The notes: generated by a model not told the origin, from the sequence alone. A stretch of DNA of 64,000 nt from CAYYJR01 sp964472305 (GCA_964472305.1 CAYYJR010000003.1:225957-289956), one strand, 5' to 3'; shown: positions 49,815 to 59,790, counted from the first letter of the stretch. Numbers and translations: made by a program.

Positions 49815-51323
49815 TCATAGATCATTGCCGCTGTAGGACAGGTTGAAGCTTTTGTTGCATAACGGGAAGTCGGCGACCAGGTTGCCGCGGACGGCGATGG
49901 CAAGAGCGGTCCAGTTGTTGAAACTCGGGTCCTTGATGGCATACCGGGCGATGGCGCCCGAGGCGTCGGTGGTGATCCAGTGAATCAATTCCCCGCGCCA
50001 CGCCTCGACCACGCCCACCCCGACGCTCTCGGCCGGTAATGCTGCGGGCAAGGCGACGTGGCAGGCCGACTCTGGCAGGCTGTCGAGCAGTGCGTCGATG
50101 ACGGCGATGCTGCTCTCAATCTCGGCCGCACGCACCCGCGCGCGAGCCAGCACGTCGCCGTTCTCGTCATGCGCCGCTACCGGCGCCTGGGCGGGATACA
50201 TGCCGTGGGCGAAAGACCGGCGGGCATCATACCCGTTGCCGCTGGCGCGCCCGGCGGGACCGACGATGCCGAAATCGTGGGCCAGCCCCGGCGCCAGCCG
50301 TCCGGTACCCTCCAGGCGTTCCAACACCGCCGGATGTTCCAGCACCAGCGGTACATGCCGGCGCAGGGTGGCCGCCAACTCCGCAAGGGCCGCGCGCAAA
50401 GCCGTCCGGCGGGAGTCATCCAACTCGCGTGCCACACCGCCCGGCACGATGTACCAGCGCTGGCGGCGCGTGCCGGTGAGCAGTTGCGCTAACGCCAACG
50501 CAGCTCCGCGCAACGGCGGGAAGAGCGCAGCGCCCACGCTGTAGCCGATATCCCCGGAGAGCGCCCCCAAATCGCCGACGTGGTTGGCCAACCGCTCGAT
50601 CTCCAGCGCGATGGTGCGCAGCGCCTGCGCGCGCGGCGGCACGTCAAGGTTGAGCAACCGTTCGATCGCCGTCGCATGCGCCAGCGCATTGCCGGCGGCG
50701 GTATCGCTGCTGGCGGATTCGGCGAGGAAGCGCGTCTGCGCCCACGGCAACTCGCCCAGGCGCTGCTCGATGCCCCGGTGCTGGTACCCCAGACGAATTT
50801 CCAGATTGGTGATGACCTCCCCCAGGCAACTGAAGCGAAAATGTCCCGGCTCAATGATTCCCGCGTGGATCGGCCCGACGGGGATTTCGTGGATGCCTTC
50901 GCCGTGCACTTCCAGGAAATAATAGGGCTCGCGGGGTAGCGTCGCCTGGCGCGGCGCGGCCAGCGGATGCAGGTCGGCGGGCCAGGCTTCGTGCAACAAC
51001 AGGCTTTTCCAGCGTGGATGACCGATCGCGCGCAGACCGAAGAGGTCGCCCACCGCCCGTTCCGCCCAGTGCGCGGCGGGCAGGCGCGGGGTCAGCGACG
51101 GATACTCGCACGTACCCGCTGCAAGCGGTGCTGACAGCACGCGATACCCACTGCCGCCGGTGTCAAGCAGCAAGACATCGACGGCAACGCGCGCATCATC
51201 CAGCCGGCGGGCGGTGAGGTGGCCGAAACGCCACCCGGGTTGCCGGGCTTGCCGAACGACCTCCGCCGCGAACTGGTCGGGCGCGATCTCGCAACGTGGA
51301 GGTGTAGCTGTGCTGACCGTCAT
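49815..51323 (-). CDS. Ehr-like NuoCD/HycE-type large subunit lacking [NiFe] ligands
   Basis: 502 residues. N-terminal NuoC-like domain (about 30-150), then a NuoD/HycE-like domain: IIEPGHFRFSCLGEVITNLE, LGYQHRGIEQRLGELPWAQ, then the place of motif L1 (normally C-G-I-C) reads ESASSDTAAGNALAH. At the C-terminus the usual DPCxxC reads DPSFNNW, followed by DFPLCNKSFNLSYSGNDL, the ending I associate with energy-converting-hydrogenase-related (Ehr) complexes. So nickel cannot be bound and hydrogenase activity is excluded. ATG 51323 overlaps the upstream stop (ATGA). Confidence 0.88.
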   Translation of the reverse strand: MTVSTATPPRCEIAPDQFAAEVVRQARQPGWRFGHLTARRLDDARVAVDVLLLDTGGSGYRVLSAPLAAGTCEYPSLTPRLPAAHWAERAVGDLFGLRAIGHPRWKSLLLHEAWPADLHPLAAPRQATLPREPYYFLEVHGEGIHEIPVGPIHAGIIEPGHFRFSCLGEVITNLEIRLGYQHRGIEQRLGELPWAQTRFLAESASSDTAAGNALAHATAIERLLNLDVPPRAQALRTIALEIERLANHVGDLGALSGDIGYSVGAALFPPLRGAALALAQLLTGTRRQRWYIVPGGVARELDDSRRTALRAALAELAATLRRHVPLVLEHPAVLERLEGTGRLAPGLAHDFGIVGPAGRASGNGYDARRSFAHGMYPAQAPVAAHDENGDVLARARVRAAEIESSIAVIDALLDSLPESACHVALPAALPAESVGVGVVEAWRGELIHWITTDASGAIARYAIKDPSFNNWTALAIAVRGNLVADFPLCNKSFNLSYSGNDL

Positions 51324-52771
51324 CGAACGACTCCTCCCACGTGCGCCAGCATTGTCAACAGCGATATCACCGGTGGGGTGACGGCCAGTCCGGTGATGAG
51401 CGCCAACGCGAGCAACACGGCGGGCACCAGCGCCCAGGCGCGCCGCGGGCGTTCCTGTACTCGCGCGGGCACGTGCCCGAACACCACGCGCGCCACGTGC
51501 GCCAGGATGGCGATGCAGGTAATGGTCAACCCGAGCACCACCACACCCGCCGCCAGGTATTCACCCGCGGTGAGCGTGTCGCGCAGGATGAGCCACTCGC
51601 TGATAAAGGTCCCGAAAGGCGGGCTGCCGGCGATGGCGAAACTTGCCGCCAGCAGCAAGCCGCCCCAGACGGGTTCAACGGTGAGCAAGCCGCCCAGTTG
51701 CTTCAACGCTTTGCTGCCGTACAGGTGGAGGATGCCGCCGGCCAGCAGGAAAAGCGCTACCTTCACCAGGCTGTGATTCGCCGCGTGCAGGATGAAGAGC
51801 GGCCCTGCGCCGATGCCGATGGCGAGAGTGAGTAAGCCTACGTGCTCGACGCTGGAGTAGGCCCACATGCGCTTGAGATCGTGCTGACGCACCAGCATCA
51901 GCGCGGCGGCCAGCACGGTGACGGCGCCGGCGGGCACCAGCAACTGACGCACCAGGTGCTCCTGGCTGGCGGCGTGCATCACCTGCGACAACCGCCAGAT
52001 GGCTACCAGCGCGCAATTGAGCAGCGCGCCCGACAGCATGGCCGAAGCCGGAGCCGGCGCTTCGCTATGCGCGTCGGGCAGCCAGTTGTGCAACGGGAAG
52101 ATGCCGGCCTTGGTGCCATAACCGAGCAGACAAAAGATGAAGGCGAAGCGCAGCAGGCGCGGATCGAGTTGCGGCGCGCGCTCCAGCAGCGCGCCGAAGT
52201 GCATGCTGGCTTCGCCAGGCAGCGCGTGTTGGGCGGCGACGAGCATGATAGTGCCGAACAAGGCGAAGGCGATGCCCACGCTGCAGAGCAGCAGGTATTT
52301 CCAGGTGGCCTCCAGCGATTTTCGGCTGCGGTGATAATGAATGAGCGGCGCGGAAATGAGCGTGGTCGTCTCCATGGCGATCCACAGATAGCCCAGATTA
52401 TGCGCCAGCAACACGCCATACATAGCGGTCACGAACAACCCGGCCAGCGTGTAGAAGAGGCAGAAGCGCCGTTCGGTGATCTGCGGCTCGCACGGGCGTT
52501 CCGCCGGCAACAGCCATGCCGCCTGACACAACGCCGCCGCCGCCACCAGCGTGGTGATGATGAGAAACGCCGCGCCGACGCCGTCGATACCCAGGTTGCC
52601 GGTCACCGGCTCGCTCCGTGACAGCGCCGGCAGCGCCTGCCACACGACCACCGGCAGTTGCACCAGCAGCAACAGCGCCGCGGTCCACGGCAACCAGCGT
52701 GCCGCGCGCGGGAAGAGTCCGAGTACCGCAATAGTCAACGGGATGATCGCCAGCAGCAGCAACGTATTCAA
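51320..52771 (-). CDS. Proton-translocating antiporter-like subunit (HyfF/NuoM-N-like)
   Basis: 483 residues, about fourteen transmembrane helices. Mrp-antiporter-like ion channel subunit. Diagnostic parts: LGYLWIAMETTTLISAPLIH with the conserved Glu, KAGIFPLHNWLPDAHSEAPA with the key Lys and the PxxxWLPDAH motif, HDLKRMWAYSSVEHVGLLTL and FGTFISEWLILRDTLTAG. Start is TTG 52771, in a TTGA overlap with the preceding stop; no ATG is available upstream. Would move H+ or Na+ when the soluble arm changes redox state or conformation. Confidence 0.88.
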   Translation of the reverse strand: MNTLLLLAIIPLTIAVLGLFPRAARWLPWTAALLLLVQLPVVVWQALPALSRSEPVTGNLGIDGVGAAFLIITTLVAAAALCQAAWLLPAERPCEPQITERRFCLFYTLAGLFVTAMYGVLLAHNLGYLWIAMETTTLISAPLIHYHRSRKSLEATWKYLLLCSVGIAFALFGTIMLVAAQHALPGEASMHFGALLERAPQLDPRLLRFAFIFCLLGYGTKAGIFPLHNWLPDAHSEAPAPASAMLSGALLNCALVAIWRLSQVMHAASQEHLVRQLLVPAGAVTVLAAALMLVRQHDLKRMWAYSSVEHVGLLTLAIGIGAGPLFILHAANHSLVKVALFLLAGGILHLYGSKALKQLGGLLTVEPVWGGLLLAASFAIAGSPPFGTFISEWLILRDTLTAGEYLAAGVVVLGLTITCIAILAHVARVVFGHVPARVQERPRRAWALVPAVLLALALITGLAVTPPVISLLTMLAHVGGVVR

Positions 52772-53409
52772 TGGCGTAACCCCCGCAAGTGCGTCACGTC
52801 GATATGCTCGAAGTTGCGGTTGAGGCGAAAGATTACCAGCCCGGCGACCAGCACGCCCACCAGCATGTCGAAGATCACTCCCATCTCAATCAGTAACGGC
52901 ATTCCCGGTGTTTGCGTCAAACCATACAGGAAGATGCCGTTTTCCAGCACCAGAAAGCCGATGACCTGGCTGATGGCCAACCGGCGCCCGATCATCAGCA
53001 GCATGCCCACCAGCACCAGCGTCAGCGCCATGCCGGCAGCGCCCGCATGGCCCGTCGGGGTGGCGATGAGCGAGGAGGCGAAATACCCGGCGCCCAGCAC
53101 TCCGCAGCCCAACAGCAGGCCGTGCGTCGGCGCGATGGCCGCCCCGTGGTCTTCCCGCAGTCCGAGCCGTTCAGTCGCCCACGCCAGATAGCGTGGAATA
53201 GCGAGTGCCTTCACCAGCAGCACCACCAGGGCGAGGACGAGATAATGGGTGGCATGCGTCTGGCGGCCGATCTCCAGCGCGATGCCGGCCAGCGCCGCCA
53301 CCTGCAGCGCCAACCCGGCGAGCAGCGTTCGCAGGCGCAGCACGCCGCACATCCACACCGCCAGCATGCCTGCGCCGGCCGCCAATATATCGAGCAGAGA
53401 GTATTCCAT
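52768..53409 (-). CDS. HyfE-like membrane subunit (NuoK-related)
   Basis: 213 residues, six to seven helices. ATG 53409 (MEYSLLDILAAGAGMLAVWM) has GAAGG upstream; the ORF extends further but that part lies in the upstream gene's end and is not conserved. NuoK-like region: ISQVIGFLVLENGIFLYGL with the conserved Glu in a membrane helix, and MGVIFDMLVGVLVAGLVIF. Ends ITHLRGL-like (VTHLRGLRH), typical of HyfE. Belongs to the membrane arm of the Ehr-like complex. Confidence 0.85.
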   Translation of the reverse strand: MEYSLLDILAAGAGMLAVWMCGVLRLRTLLAGLALQVAALAGIALEIGRQTHATHYLVLALVVLLVKALAIPRYLAWATERLGLREDHGAAIAPTHGLLLGCGVLGAGYFASSLIATPTGHAGAAGMALTLVLVGMLLMIGRRLAISQVIGFLVLENGIFLYGLTQTPGMPLLIEMGVIFDMLVGVLVAGLVIFRLNRNFEHIDVTHLRGLRH

Positions 53410-53420
53410 ACCTTCGGTCC

Positions 53421-54333
53421 TTACCGGGTCACCGCGACCAATGCGGCAAATAGGCACAGCACGGTCGCGACGATGAGAAAATGCGGCACGCGCCGCCAGT
53501 TCAGCTTCACCAGCACGCCCTCGGCCACCGCGACGGCAGCCCCCATGACGAACACTCCGCCCAGACCGGCGACATAGCGCCACCCCGGCGCCAACGCGGC
53601 GAAACCGGTCCAGACATGCCACAGCGTGAGGGTTGCCAGGCCGAAATAGATGCACGCGCGCAAGGCGACGGCATATTCCACCAGCGCCAGGTTGCGCCCG
53701 CTGTTCTCCAGGATCATCGCCTCGTGCACCATGGTCAATTCCAGGTGAGTGGTTGGATCATCCACCGGCATGCGCGAGAGCTCTGCCAGCGCGGCAATCA
53801 CCAGCGCGGCACCCACGAGCAACGCCACCAGCGGATGGAGGGGCTGACTGTAGATTGTCGCCAACTCCATGCTGCCCGCGCCCAGCGCCAGTGTACCGAA
53901 GCCGATCATCAGCGCCGGCTCCACCAGCAGCGAGATCGTCGCCTCGCGACTGGCGCCCAGGCCGCCGAACGCCGAGCCGGTATCCATGGCCGCGAGCATG
54001 CCAAGGAATTTACTCAGCCCCAACAGGTATAGCACCAGCAGGAAATTGCTGGCTGCCATCCATCCCGCCGGCAGCAGCAAACCGCTCCACGGGACGAGTA
54101 CGGCAGTGAGCAGTGCGATCGCCAGTCCGATGCGGGGCGTCCACACGAACACCCAGCCGGCGGTCTCACTGATCGTTTCGCCTTTGCCCAACAGTTTCGC
54201 CACGTCGTAAAAAGGGCTGCAGGATGGGCGCGCCCACTCGCGTCTGCATCAACGCTTTCACTTTGCGCACCACGCCGACAAGCAGCAACGGCGTCACCAG
54301 CAGATTGAACAGCAGACAAAAAAGCGTGATCAT
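53421..54333 (-). CDS. HyfC/NuoH-like membrane subunit, interrupted by a +1 frameshift
   Basis: The N-terminal 41 residues (MITLFCLLFNLLVTPLLLVG through ILQPF) are in one frame from ATG 54333; the rest (YDVAKLLGKGETISETAGWV onward, about 265 residues) is in another. The shift falls in a run of five A on the plus strand (54209-54213); removing one base joins ILQPF directly to YDVAKLLGKGE, restoring a full-length protein of about 303 residues. NuoH/HyfC features: ETISETAGWVFVWTP, ATISLLVEPALMIGFG, EDPTTHLELTMVHEAMILE-like (DDPTTHLELTMVHEAMILEN). Either a sequencing or assembly error, a natural mutation, or programmed slippage; all other operon members are intact. Confidence 0.85.
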
Positions 54334-56315
54334 TGGCGCCACCCCACCCAGCAGAGCAACACCAACACCAGCAGCATGTAGAGCAGGTACTGGTGAATGC
54401 TTCCAGCCTGCAGCCGCAGCAGCAAGCCGCCGGCGAGTCGTTGAAAGCTGCGCAGCAACGGCGCATAAACGCGCGTTTCCAGATACGGTTCGTGGGTCAT
54501 GCTGGCCCCCACCGTTTCGGGAAAGAGGCGCCGTTGCCGTCCCTGAATCTCGATGTGCATCACATATCGATACAACCGGCCGAACAGCCGCGCGATGGGC
54601 TGCGCGAAGCTGGTCGCGGTGTATTGCATGCGCGCGCCCAGCGGGCCAAAGCCGCATTCCCAGGTAATGTAGCGAATACTCGGCAGTCGTCGCGCCAACA
54701 CCGCCATTCCCAGTGTAATACCCGCGGTGGTCGCCAGCAGCACCAGGGTGAGCACCGGCAACGGCAGCGTCCACGCCGCGGCAAGGTTCGACGGCGTTCC
54801 CATCATCGCGGTGACCACGCCCAGTGGGCCCATCACCGCGGCGGCGCCGACCCCCAGCCCGACGCAGCACAACGCCAGCAGCAGTTGCGCGGCCACCATG
54901 CCCGGACTCGCTTCCCGCGCCCGCGCGGCGGCGGCACTGCGCGGCAAGCCGAGAAACACCACGCCCACCGCTTTGGCGAAGCAGGCGATGGCCAGCGCGC
55001 CCACCAGCGCCAGCCAACCCATCAACAGCAAGGCAGACAGGCGCACGATGGCTGTCGCTCCCTGTGCCGCCAACCCGAAGAAACCCTGATACAGCAACCA
55101 CTCGCTGGCAAAGCCGTTCAACGGGGGCAACGCGCAGATGGCAGCGCTGCCGACGATGAACGCCGCGCCGGTCCATGGCATGCGGTGAAGCAGGCCGCCC
55201 AGGTGCTCGACATCACGGACGTGGGTTTGCGCATCTACCGCGCCGCCGCCGAAGAAGAGCAGGCTTTTGAATACGGCATGATTGAGCGTGTGGAAGAGCG
55301 CCGCCGCCAGCCCGAGCTGCGCGAAAGGCAGCGCGAGGTCGCGCCCGAGAATGGCGATGCCGATGCCCATCAGGATGATGCCGATATTCTCCACGCTATG
55401 GTAAGCGAGCAAGCGCTTTAAATCATGTTGCAGCAACGCAAACAGCACGCCCCAAAAGGCGGAGATCGCTCCGAGGATCAGCAGGAACGCCGCCAGGCCC
55501 GGCGCGGTCAGGTGATCGCCGATGACGAACAGCCGGATGATGGCATAGATTGCCGTTTTGATCATCACACCGCTCATCACCGCCGACACCGGCGACGGCG
55601 CGGCGGGGTGCGCGATGGGCAGCCAGAGGTGGAACGGCCAACTGCCGGCCTTGGTCAGCAAGCCGCACAGGATGCACAGCGCGGGGGCCAGCAACGGCAG
55701 ACCGTGCAGGTGCCACGCGGCAAAATCCCAACTGCCGCTCAGGTGATGCAGCCAGAGGAAGCCGGCCATCAACAACGCCGTGCCGGCACGCGTGGCGCCG
55801 AAATAGACCAGCGCTGCGCGGCGAATCTGCTGTTGCGCGTGCTCCGCGGCCACCAGCAGGAAAGAGGAGAGCGCCATCAACTCCCAAGCCACTAAAAAAA
55901 TGAGGGCATTAGCGGCCAGCACCACCGCGGCCATGCTGATGAACAGCAGGGCGATGCCGGCCCAGCTACCCCCTGTCGCGATGCGTGCCTGCTGGTGGCG
56001 CAGGTAGCCCGGGGTGAAACAGGCTGTCGGAATGCCGATGAGCCCGATAATGGCGAGGAACCACTGGCTGAGCGGATCCAGGGTGAAAGCGCAGGGGGCA
56101 TCGCCGAGGAACCAGGGCAGTGGAAGGGTCACCGTGCCTGGATGACCGCTGGCGGCGCCCACCAGGACGAGCACGCTCCCCAGGCCGAACACGATGGGAA
56201 AAAACCACGATTGCGAACGTCTGACGCAGAGACCACTGACAGTGACTACCAGCCACGCCACAAGGGCGGCACCGCACCAACATGCGAAACCGCCCGGAAG
56301 ATCCGGGATTTCCAT
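54330..56315 (-). CDS. Proton-translocating antiporter-like subunit (HyfB/NuoL-like)
   Basis: 661 residues, about sixteen helices. ATG 56315 (MEIPDLPGGFACWCG); the open frame continues to 56366 without conservation. First gene of the operon. Ion-channel residues: FLVAWELMALSSFLLVAAEH with the conserved Glu, LCGLLTKAGSWPFHLWLPIA with Lys, HPAAPSPVSAVMSGVMIKT, LAYHSVENIGIILMGIGIAI and NHAVFKSLLFFGGGAV with the second Lys. Its stop overlaps the HyfC start (ATGA). Together with the HyfF-like subunit it gives at least two ion channels. Confidence 0.9.
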   Translation of the reverse strand: MEIPDLPGGFACWCGAALVAWLVVTVSGLCVRRSQSWFFPIVFGLGSVLVLVGAASGHPGTVTLPLPWFLGDAPCAFTLDPLSQWFLAIIGLIGIPTACFTPGYLRHQQARIATGGSWAGIALLFISMAAVVLAANALIFLVAWELMALSSFLLVAAEHAQQQIRRAALVYFGATRAGTALLMAGFLWLHHLSGSWDFAAWHLHGLPLLAPALCILCGLLTKAGSWPFHLWLPIAHPAAPSPVSAVMSGVMIKTAIYAIIRLFVIGDHLTAPGLAAFLLILGAISAFWGVLFALLQHDLKRLLAYHSVENIGIILMGIGIAILGRDLALPFAQLGLAAALFHTLNHAVFKSLLFFGGGAVDAQTHVRDVEHLGGLLHRMPWTGAAFIVGSAAICALPPLNGFASEWLLYQGFFGLAAQGATAIVRLSALLLMGWLALVGALAIACFAKAVGVVFLGLPRSAAAARAREASPGMVAAQLLLALCCVGLGVGAAAVMGPLGVVTAMMGTPSNLAAAWTLPLPVLTLVLLATTAGITLGMAVLARRLPSIRYITWECGFGPLGARMQYTATSFAQPIARLFGRLYRYVMHIEIQGRQRRLFPETVGASMTHEPYLETRVYAPLLRSFQRLAGGLLLRLQAGSIHQYLLYMLLVLVLLCWVGWRQ

Positions 56316-56717
56316 GTTACCTACCAGCTTTACAAAGAATCGTGAACACGGCTCCTGTCCGAACATATCATCACGGGTAATTCATCCGCCGTGTCCTGGC
56401 GCTATTATTCTTTATTGTCCACTGTGCGCTCAGTTCCTCTCGCAATGAAATATTTTTTTAGTTCGTCAAGTTCCATGATCAGTGGGCCGTATGTGTTACC
56501 TTGACGGCCAGTCTGACTTCACCACTATTATGAGCAGGATGTAGAACGAACAGTGTTGCTGCCCTGCCTCGAAATCACCGGCCGCGTGCTCATGTGGCTT
56601 CACCCTGGTCTCCTCCGCAAAAGATGCGGATAACTTCCACCTGTTTCTGGGGAGAACGCGGGTGGTTTTTCTTGCGCTGCCGGCGGTGACGGCTTAAGAT
56701 ACCGATACCACCACACC
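56316..56717. other. Divergent intergenic region, Ehr-like operon to DUF4132 gene
   Basis: About 400 bp, AT-rich around 56400-56470 (a run of seven T at about 56452-56458). It should carry promoters in both directions. On the minus strand TTGACG (about 56468) is followed by A-rich DNA but no clear -10 at 17 nt. No gene, repeat or hairpin of note. Confidence 0.4.
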
Positions 56718-59375
56718 ATGGTTAACGAAATCGCACCACAACCCGTGCCCAACCCTCTCCCCGACGCCGACGTGCGCTCCCTGTTGGCGGCGTCGCACGA
56801 TTTGCTGGGGCGTCGCACCCCGTTGCCCGCCCTGTATGAAGAGGTGCTCCGCGCGTGGCGCGGGCGGCCGGTGGGAACGGCGCGGCTGCGACGGGCAGAG
56901 GCGTTATGGGAGCGCATGCGGCAATGGCCGGACGGAGTGGAAGTGGTGCGCGCCGTCATCACCGATCCGCGCGCGGGGGCGGAGGACCGCCTGCTGGCGG
57001 CGACGCTGTGGGCGCACGCGCGCCCGGAGTTGCCATTGCCTTTCCCGGCGGTGGTGCCCAGCGGCGGCGACGACCCGGAGTGGTTGTACGTAGCCATGGC
57101 ACTGCTGACGCACCCTGATTCAGGTGAGCGCTTTGCGGCGCTGCTGGAGACGCTGCTCGCCGATCACCGGCGCGGCCCGCGGCGGCTGGTGGATCGCCTG
57201 CCCGACCCGCTGCCGTTACTGGGATTTCTACACGGGCTGCACACCGGCGCGCTCTCGTCGGCCAATTTCCGCGACTGCGTGCTGGTCGAGCGTGTCCTGC
57301 ACCCGGCGGAGGCGGCGCATCGGCCATTGCAGCGATTGCATCGTCTACTCGATTACCTGGGATTTTCCGCTGATCCCGTCGTGCAGGGCGCCTACCGGCA
57401 ACTGACCGCCGAAGTGTGGCCGCTGGCGTGCGCGGAGAACTGGACCACCTGGCAATGGATCAGCGTTCCGGGCGGCCCGGACGTCTTCCCGCGCGCGCTG
57501 CGCGCTGTGGGCGAGGGCGACCGCACGCTGGTGCGGTTGCATGAGTTGAAGCACGCCCCACTGCCGCCGCCGGAGATGCTGTCGGCGTTGCTAGAACACG
57601 CGGAGACGCCGGTAGTGGTGCTGCTGTGCTGGCTGCGTCCCACGCTGGCGAAAGTGATGACCGCGCGACCCGCGCTGGCCGCCGCGCTGGGATGGATGCA
57701 CGACAGTAACCCGATCGCCGCGGAGACGGCCTATACTGCGCCGCCATGGTGGGACTCGTGGCTTCAGCACGAGTTGCCCGCCGCGCGACAAGTACTCGGC
57801 TGGTTGCAACGGCTGGCGTTGCCGCCTCAGTGCGAGGGTGAGCCGACGTGCGCGCGCCACCAGTGGCTGGAACAGCACTTGATGCCCGGCTACCCGCACA
57901 TCACCGCCAACCTGCTGCTGGCGCAAGCGGCACGGGGTGAGGGGCTGGAGGAGATAACCGTGCTGGCGGAGGACGGCTGCCTGCCCGCGGTGCGCGCACT
58001 GGCGCTGGCGCCGTCGCCTGTTGATGCGGTGTGCAACCTGTTGCGGCGGCTGCGCCGCACCGGTGGACGCCCGTTGCAAGCCGCCGCGCGCCGCGCGCTG
58101 GAGCACTTGGCACGCCGCCGTGGATTGTCCGGCGTTGAGGAGTTGGATCGCCAGCACCTGCTGAGCGCCGCGTGGGAGCAGGGGCCACTGGCGGGCGAAC
58201 GGGTGCGGGTGGGCTGGCAGGATGGCTCTCATCGCATGCGGTTGAGCCTGCACGCGGGTAAAGTGCGCCTCGACGTGCTGGGCCCGGGTGGCCCAGTCAC
58301 GCGCATCCCCGCCGCGTTGCGCGCCGGCGATACCTACCGGCAGGCGCGCGCCGCCCAACGCGAAACACAGGCGCAGTATCGCCTGTTCCGCCGCCACCTG
58401 GAGCAGCGCCTGCTGGAAGGTGCCCCATGCAGCACCGGCGAGTTCCGCTACCTGTGCGCCAATCCCGTCTTCGCCCACCTCGCAGAACGGCTGGTCTGGC
58501 GCACCTCCGAGGGGCAAGACTTGCTGTGGGCGGCGCCGGAGCGCTGGGAAACGCTGGTGGGCGAGACGGTTGATCTATCCGGCGCGACGCTTACGCTGAC
58601 ACTGGTGCACCCGGTAGCGCTGGCGGAGGACGGCACGCTGAGCGCCTGGCAGGCGCTGGCCGCCGACCGCCGGCTGGTGCAGCCGCTGCGACAAGTGTTC
58701 CGCGAGGTGTATACGGTGGAAGGCGAAACCGGCACCCACTGCCGGCGCTTCGCCGGACGACGGCTGGAGCCGGGACGCGCCTACGCGGTGCTGCGCGCGG
58801 CGGCGTGCGCCCCCGGCAACGGCACGGCGCGGCGCGAATGGCCGCACGGCGTAACGGCGCACCTGTGCTGGGCGCACGCCGCCGCCGGGCGCGACCTGTT
58901 CGGCCCCCAGCGCAAGGCTGAGGTGTCGAGCGGCGACATCTGGTTCACCCGGGGCGACACCGTGCTGCCGTTGCACCATGTCGATCCGGTGGTCTTCAGC
59001 GAAACGCTGCGCACCGCCGATTTACTCGCCACCCGCGCTGCCGTGGGCGAGGCGGATTTGACCTCGCGTGAGACCGTTGCCCTGCGCGCGCTGTTACTGC
59101 GCGAAGCGGCGCGCAGCTTTCAACTGACGAATATCGCAGTGCCGGAAGATGGACGCTATGCACTGGTGCTTGGCAGCCGCGCCACCTATCGCATCAACCT
59201 TGCCAGCGGCACCGTCTTTCTGGAACCCGAAGGCCGCCAGATCCTGATGCCTCACCATAATGCGAGTTGGCAACCGGTGGAAGAAGGCGATTCGACCAGT
59301 GAAATCCTCGCCCTCACCCTCGATCTGGCTCACGATGACACGCTGGGCGACCTGACCTTCCTCGCGCAGTTGTGA
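56718..59375 (+). CDS. DUF4132 / DUF7737-type large protein
   Basis: 885 residues, no signal peptide or transmembrane helix; helical, Arg/Leu/Ala-rich N-terminal two-thirds. The C-terminal third matches DUF4132-associated domains: VFAHLAERLVWRTSEGQDLL, VHPVALAEDGTLSAWQALAA, VVFSETLRTADLLATRAAVG and the DUF7737-like end AVPEDGRYALVLGSRATYRI. Relatives are large soluble proteins, some linked to MoxR-type ATPases and VWA proteins; function unknown. ATG 56718 is chosen without a strong Shine-Dalgarno. Stands alone between the Ehr-like operon and a convergent ywbE. Confidence 0.75.
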   Translation: MVNEIAPQPVPNPLPDADVRSLLAASHDLLGRRTPLPALYEEVLRAWRGRPVGTARLRRAEALWERMRQWPDGVEVVRAVITDPRAGAEDRLLAATLWAHARPELPLPFPAVVPSGGDDPEWLYVAMALLTHPDSGERFAALLETLLADHRRGPRRLVDRLPDPLPLLGFLHGLHTGALSSANFRDCVLVERVLHPAEAAHRPLQRLHRLLDYLGFSADPVVQGAYRQLTAEVWPLACAENWTTWQWISVPGGPDVFPRALRAVGEGDRTLVRLHELKHAPLPPPEMLSALLEHAETPVVVLLCWLRPTLAKVMTARPALAAALGWMHDSNPIAAETAYTAPPWWDSWLQHELPAARQVLGWLQRLALPPQCEGEPTCARHQWLEQHLMPGYPHITANLLLAQAARGEGLEEITVLAEDGCLPAVRALALAPSPVDAVCNLLRRLRRTGGRPLQAAARRALEHLARRRGLSGVEELDRQHLLSAAWEQGPLAGERVRVGWQDGSHRMRLSLHAGKVRLDVLGPGGPVTRIPAALRAGDTYRQARAAQRETQAQYRLFRRHLEQRLLEGAPCSTGEFRYLCANPVFAHLAERLVWRTSEGQDLLWAAPERWETLVGETVDLSGATLTLTLVHPVALAEDGTLSAWQALAADRRLVQPLRQVFREVYTVEGETGTHCRRFAGRRLEPGRAYAVLRAAACAPGNGTARREWPHGVTAHLCWAHAAAGRDLFGPQRKAEVSSGDIWFTRGDTVLPLHHVDPVVFSETLRTADLLATRAAVGEADLTSRETVALRALLLREAARSFQLTNIAVPEDGRYALVLGSRATYRINLASGTVFLEPEGRQILMPHHNASWQPVEEGDSTSEILALTLDLAHDDTLGDLTFLAQL

Positions 59376-59486
59376 GCGATGGGGAGGCGACGCAACCGCC
59401 GCCGTGCCGGGCTGTTTTCATGGTTGATGGCTGGATCGCCGGGGGCAGTCGGTGCGCTGTTGCACCGCCGCAGGAAAAGTGGCGCG

Positions 59487-59693
59487 TCACGGCGCGCTGA
59501 GAATCTCCTGCACCCTGCCGACGCGTCCGTCCTGCAGGCGCACTTTGATACCGTAGGGATGGTGCGGCGCGTTGGTGAGAATATCTTTCACCACGCCCCG
59601 GGTGCGTGCGCCGGTCGCCTGATCCGCTTTCAACACGATGTCCACGACCAACCCGGGCCGGATGTCTTTACGATCTCGCCCACCCATCCGCAT
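59487..59693 (-). CDS. YwbE family protein
   Basis: 68 residues from ATG 59693, with GGAGG five bases upstream; the frame also opens at GTG 59696. Small beta-barrel protein: RKDIRPGLVVDIVLKADQAT, GVVKDILTNAPHHPYGIKVR and DGRVGRVQEIL are the conserved YwbE (DUF2196) features. Function unknown. Convergent with the DUF4132 gene and divergent from argG. Confidence 0.9.
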   Translation of the reverse strand: MRMGGRDRKDIRPGLVVDIVLKADQATGARTRGVVKDILTNAPHHPYGIKVRLQDGRVGRVQEILSAP

Positions 59694-59790
59694 CACTCCC
59701 TCCGCCGCGCTGTACCGGGCACGACGAGGATTTCATTATGCCGTGCCTTGCCTGACGCGTCAACCATTTCCGGACTTCCGGGCACCGATA

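Noticed and set aside
48851..51323. A functional group 4 [NiFe] hydrogenase
   Set aside because: Neither Cys pair of the large subunit is present and the small subunit lacks its cluster ligands.
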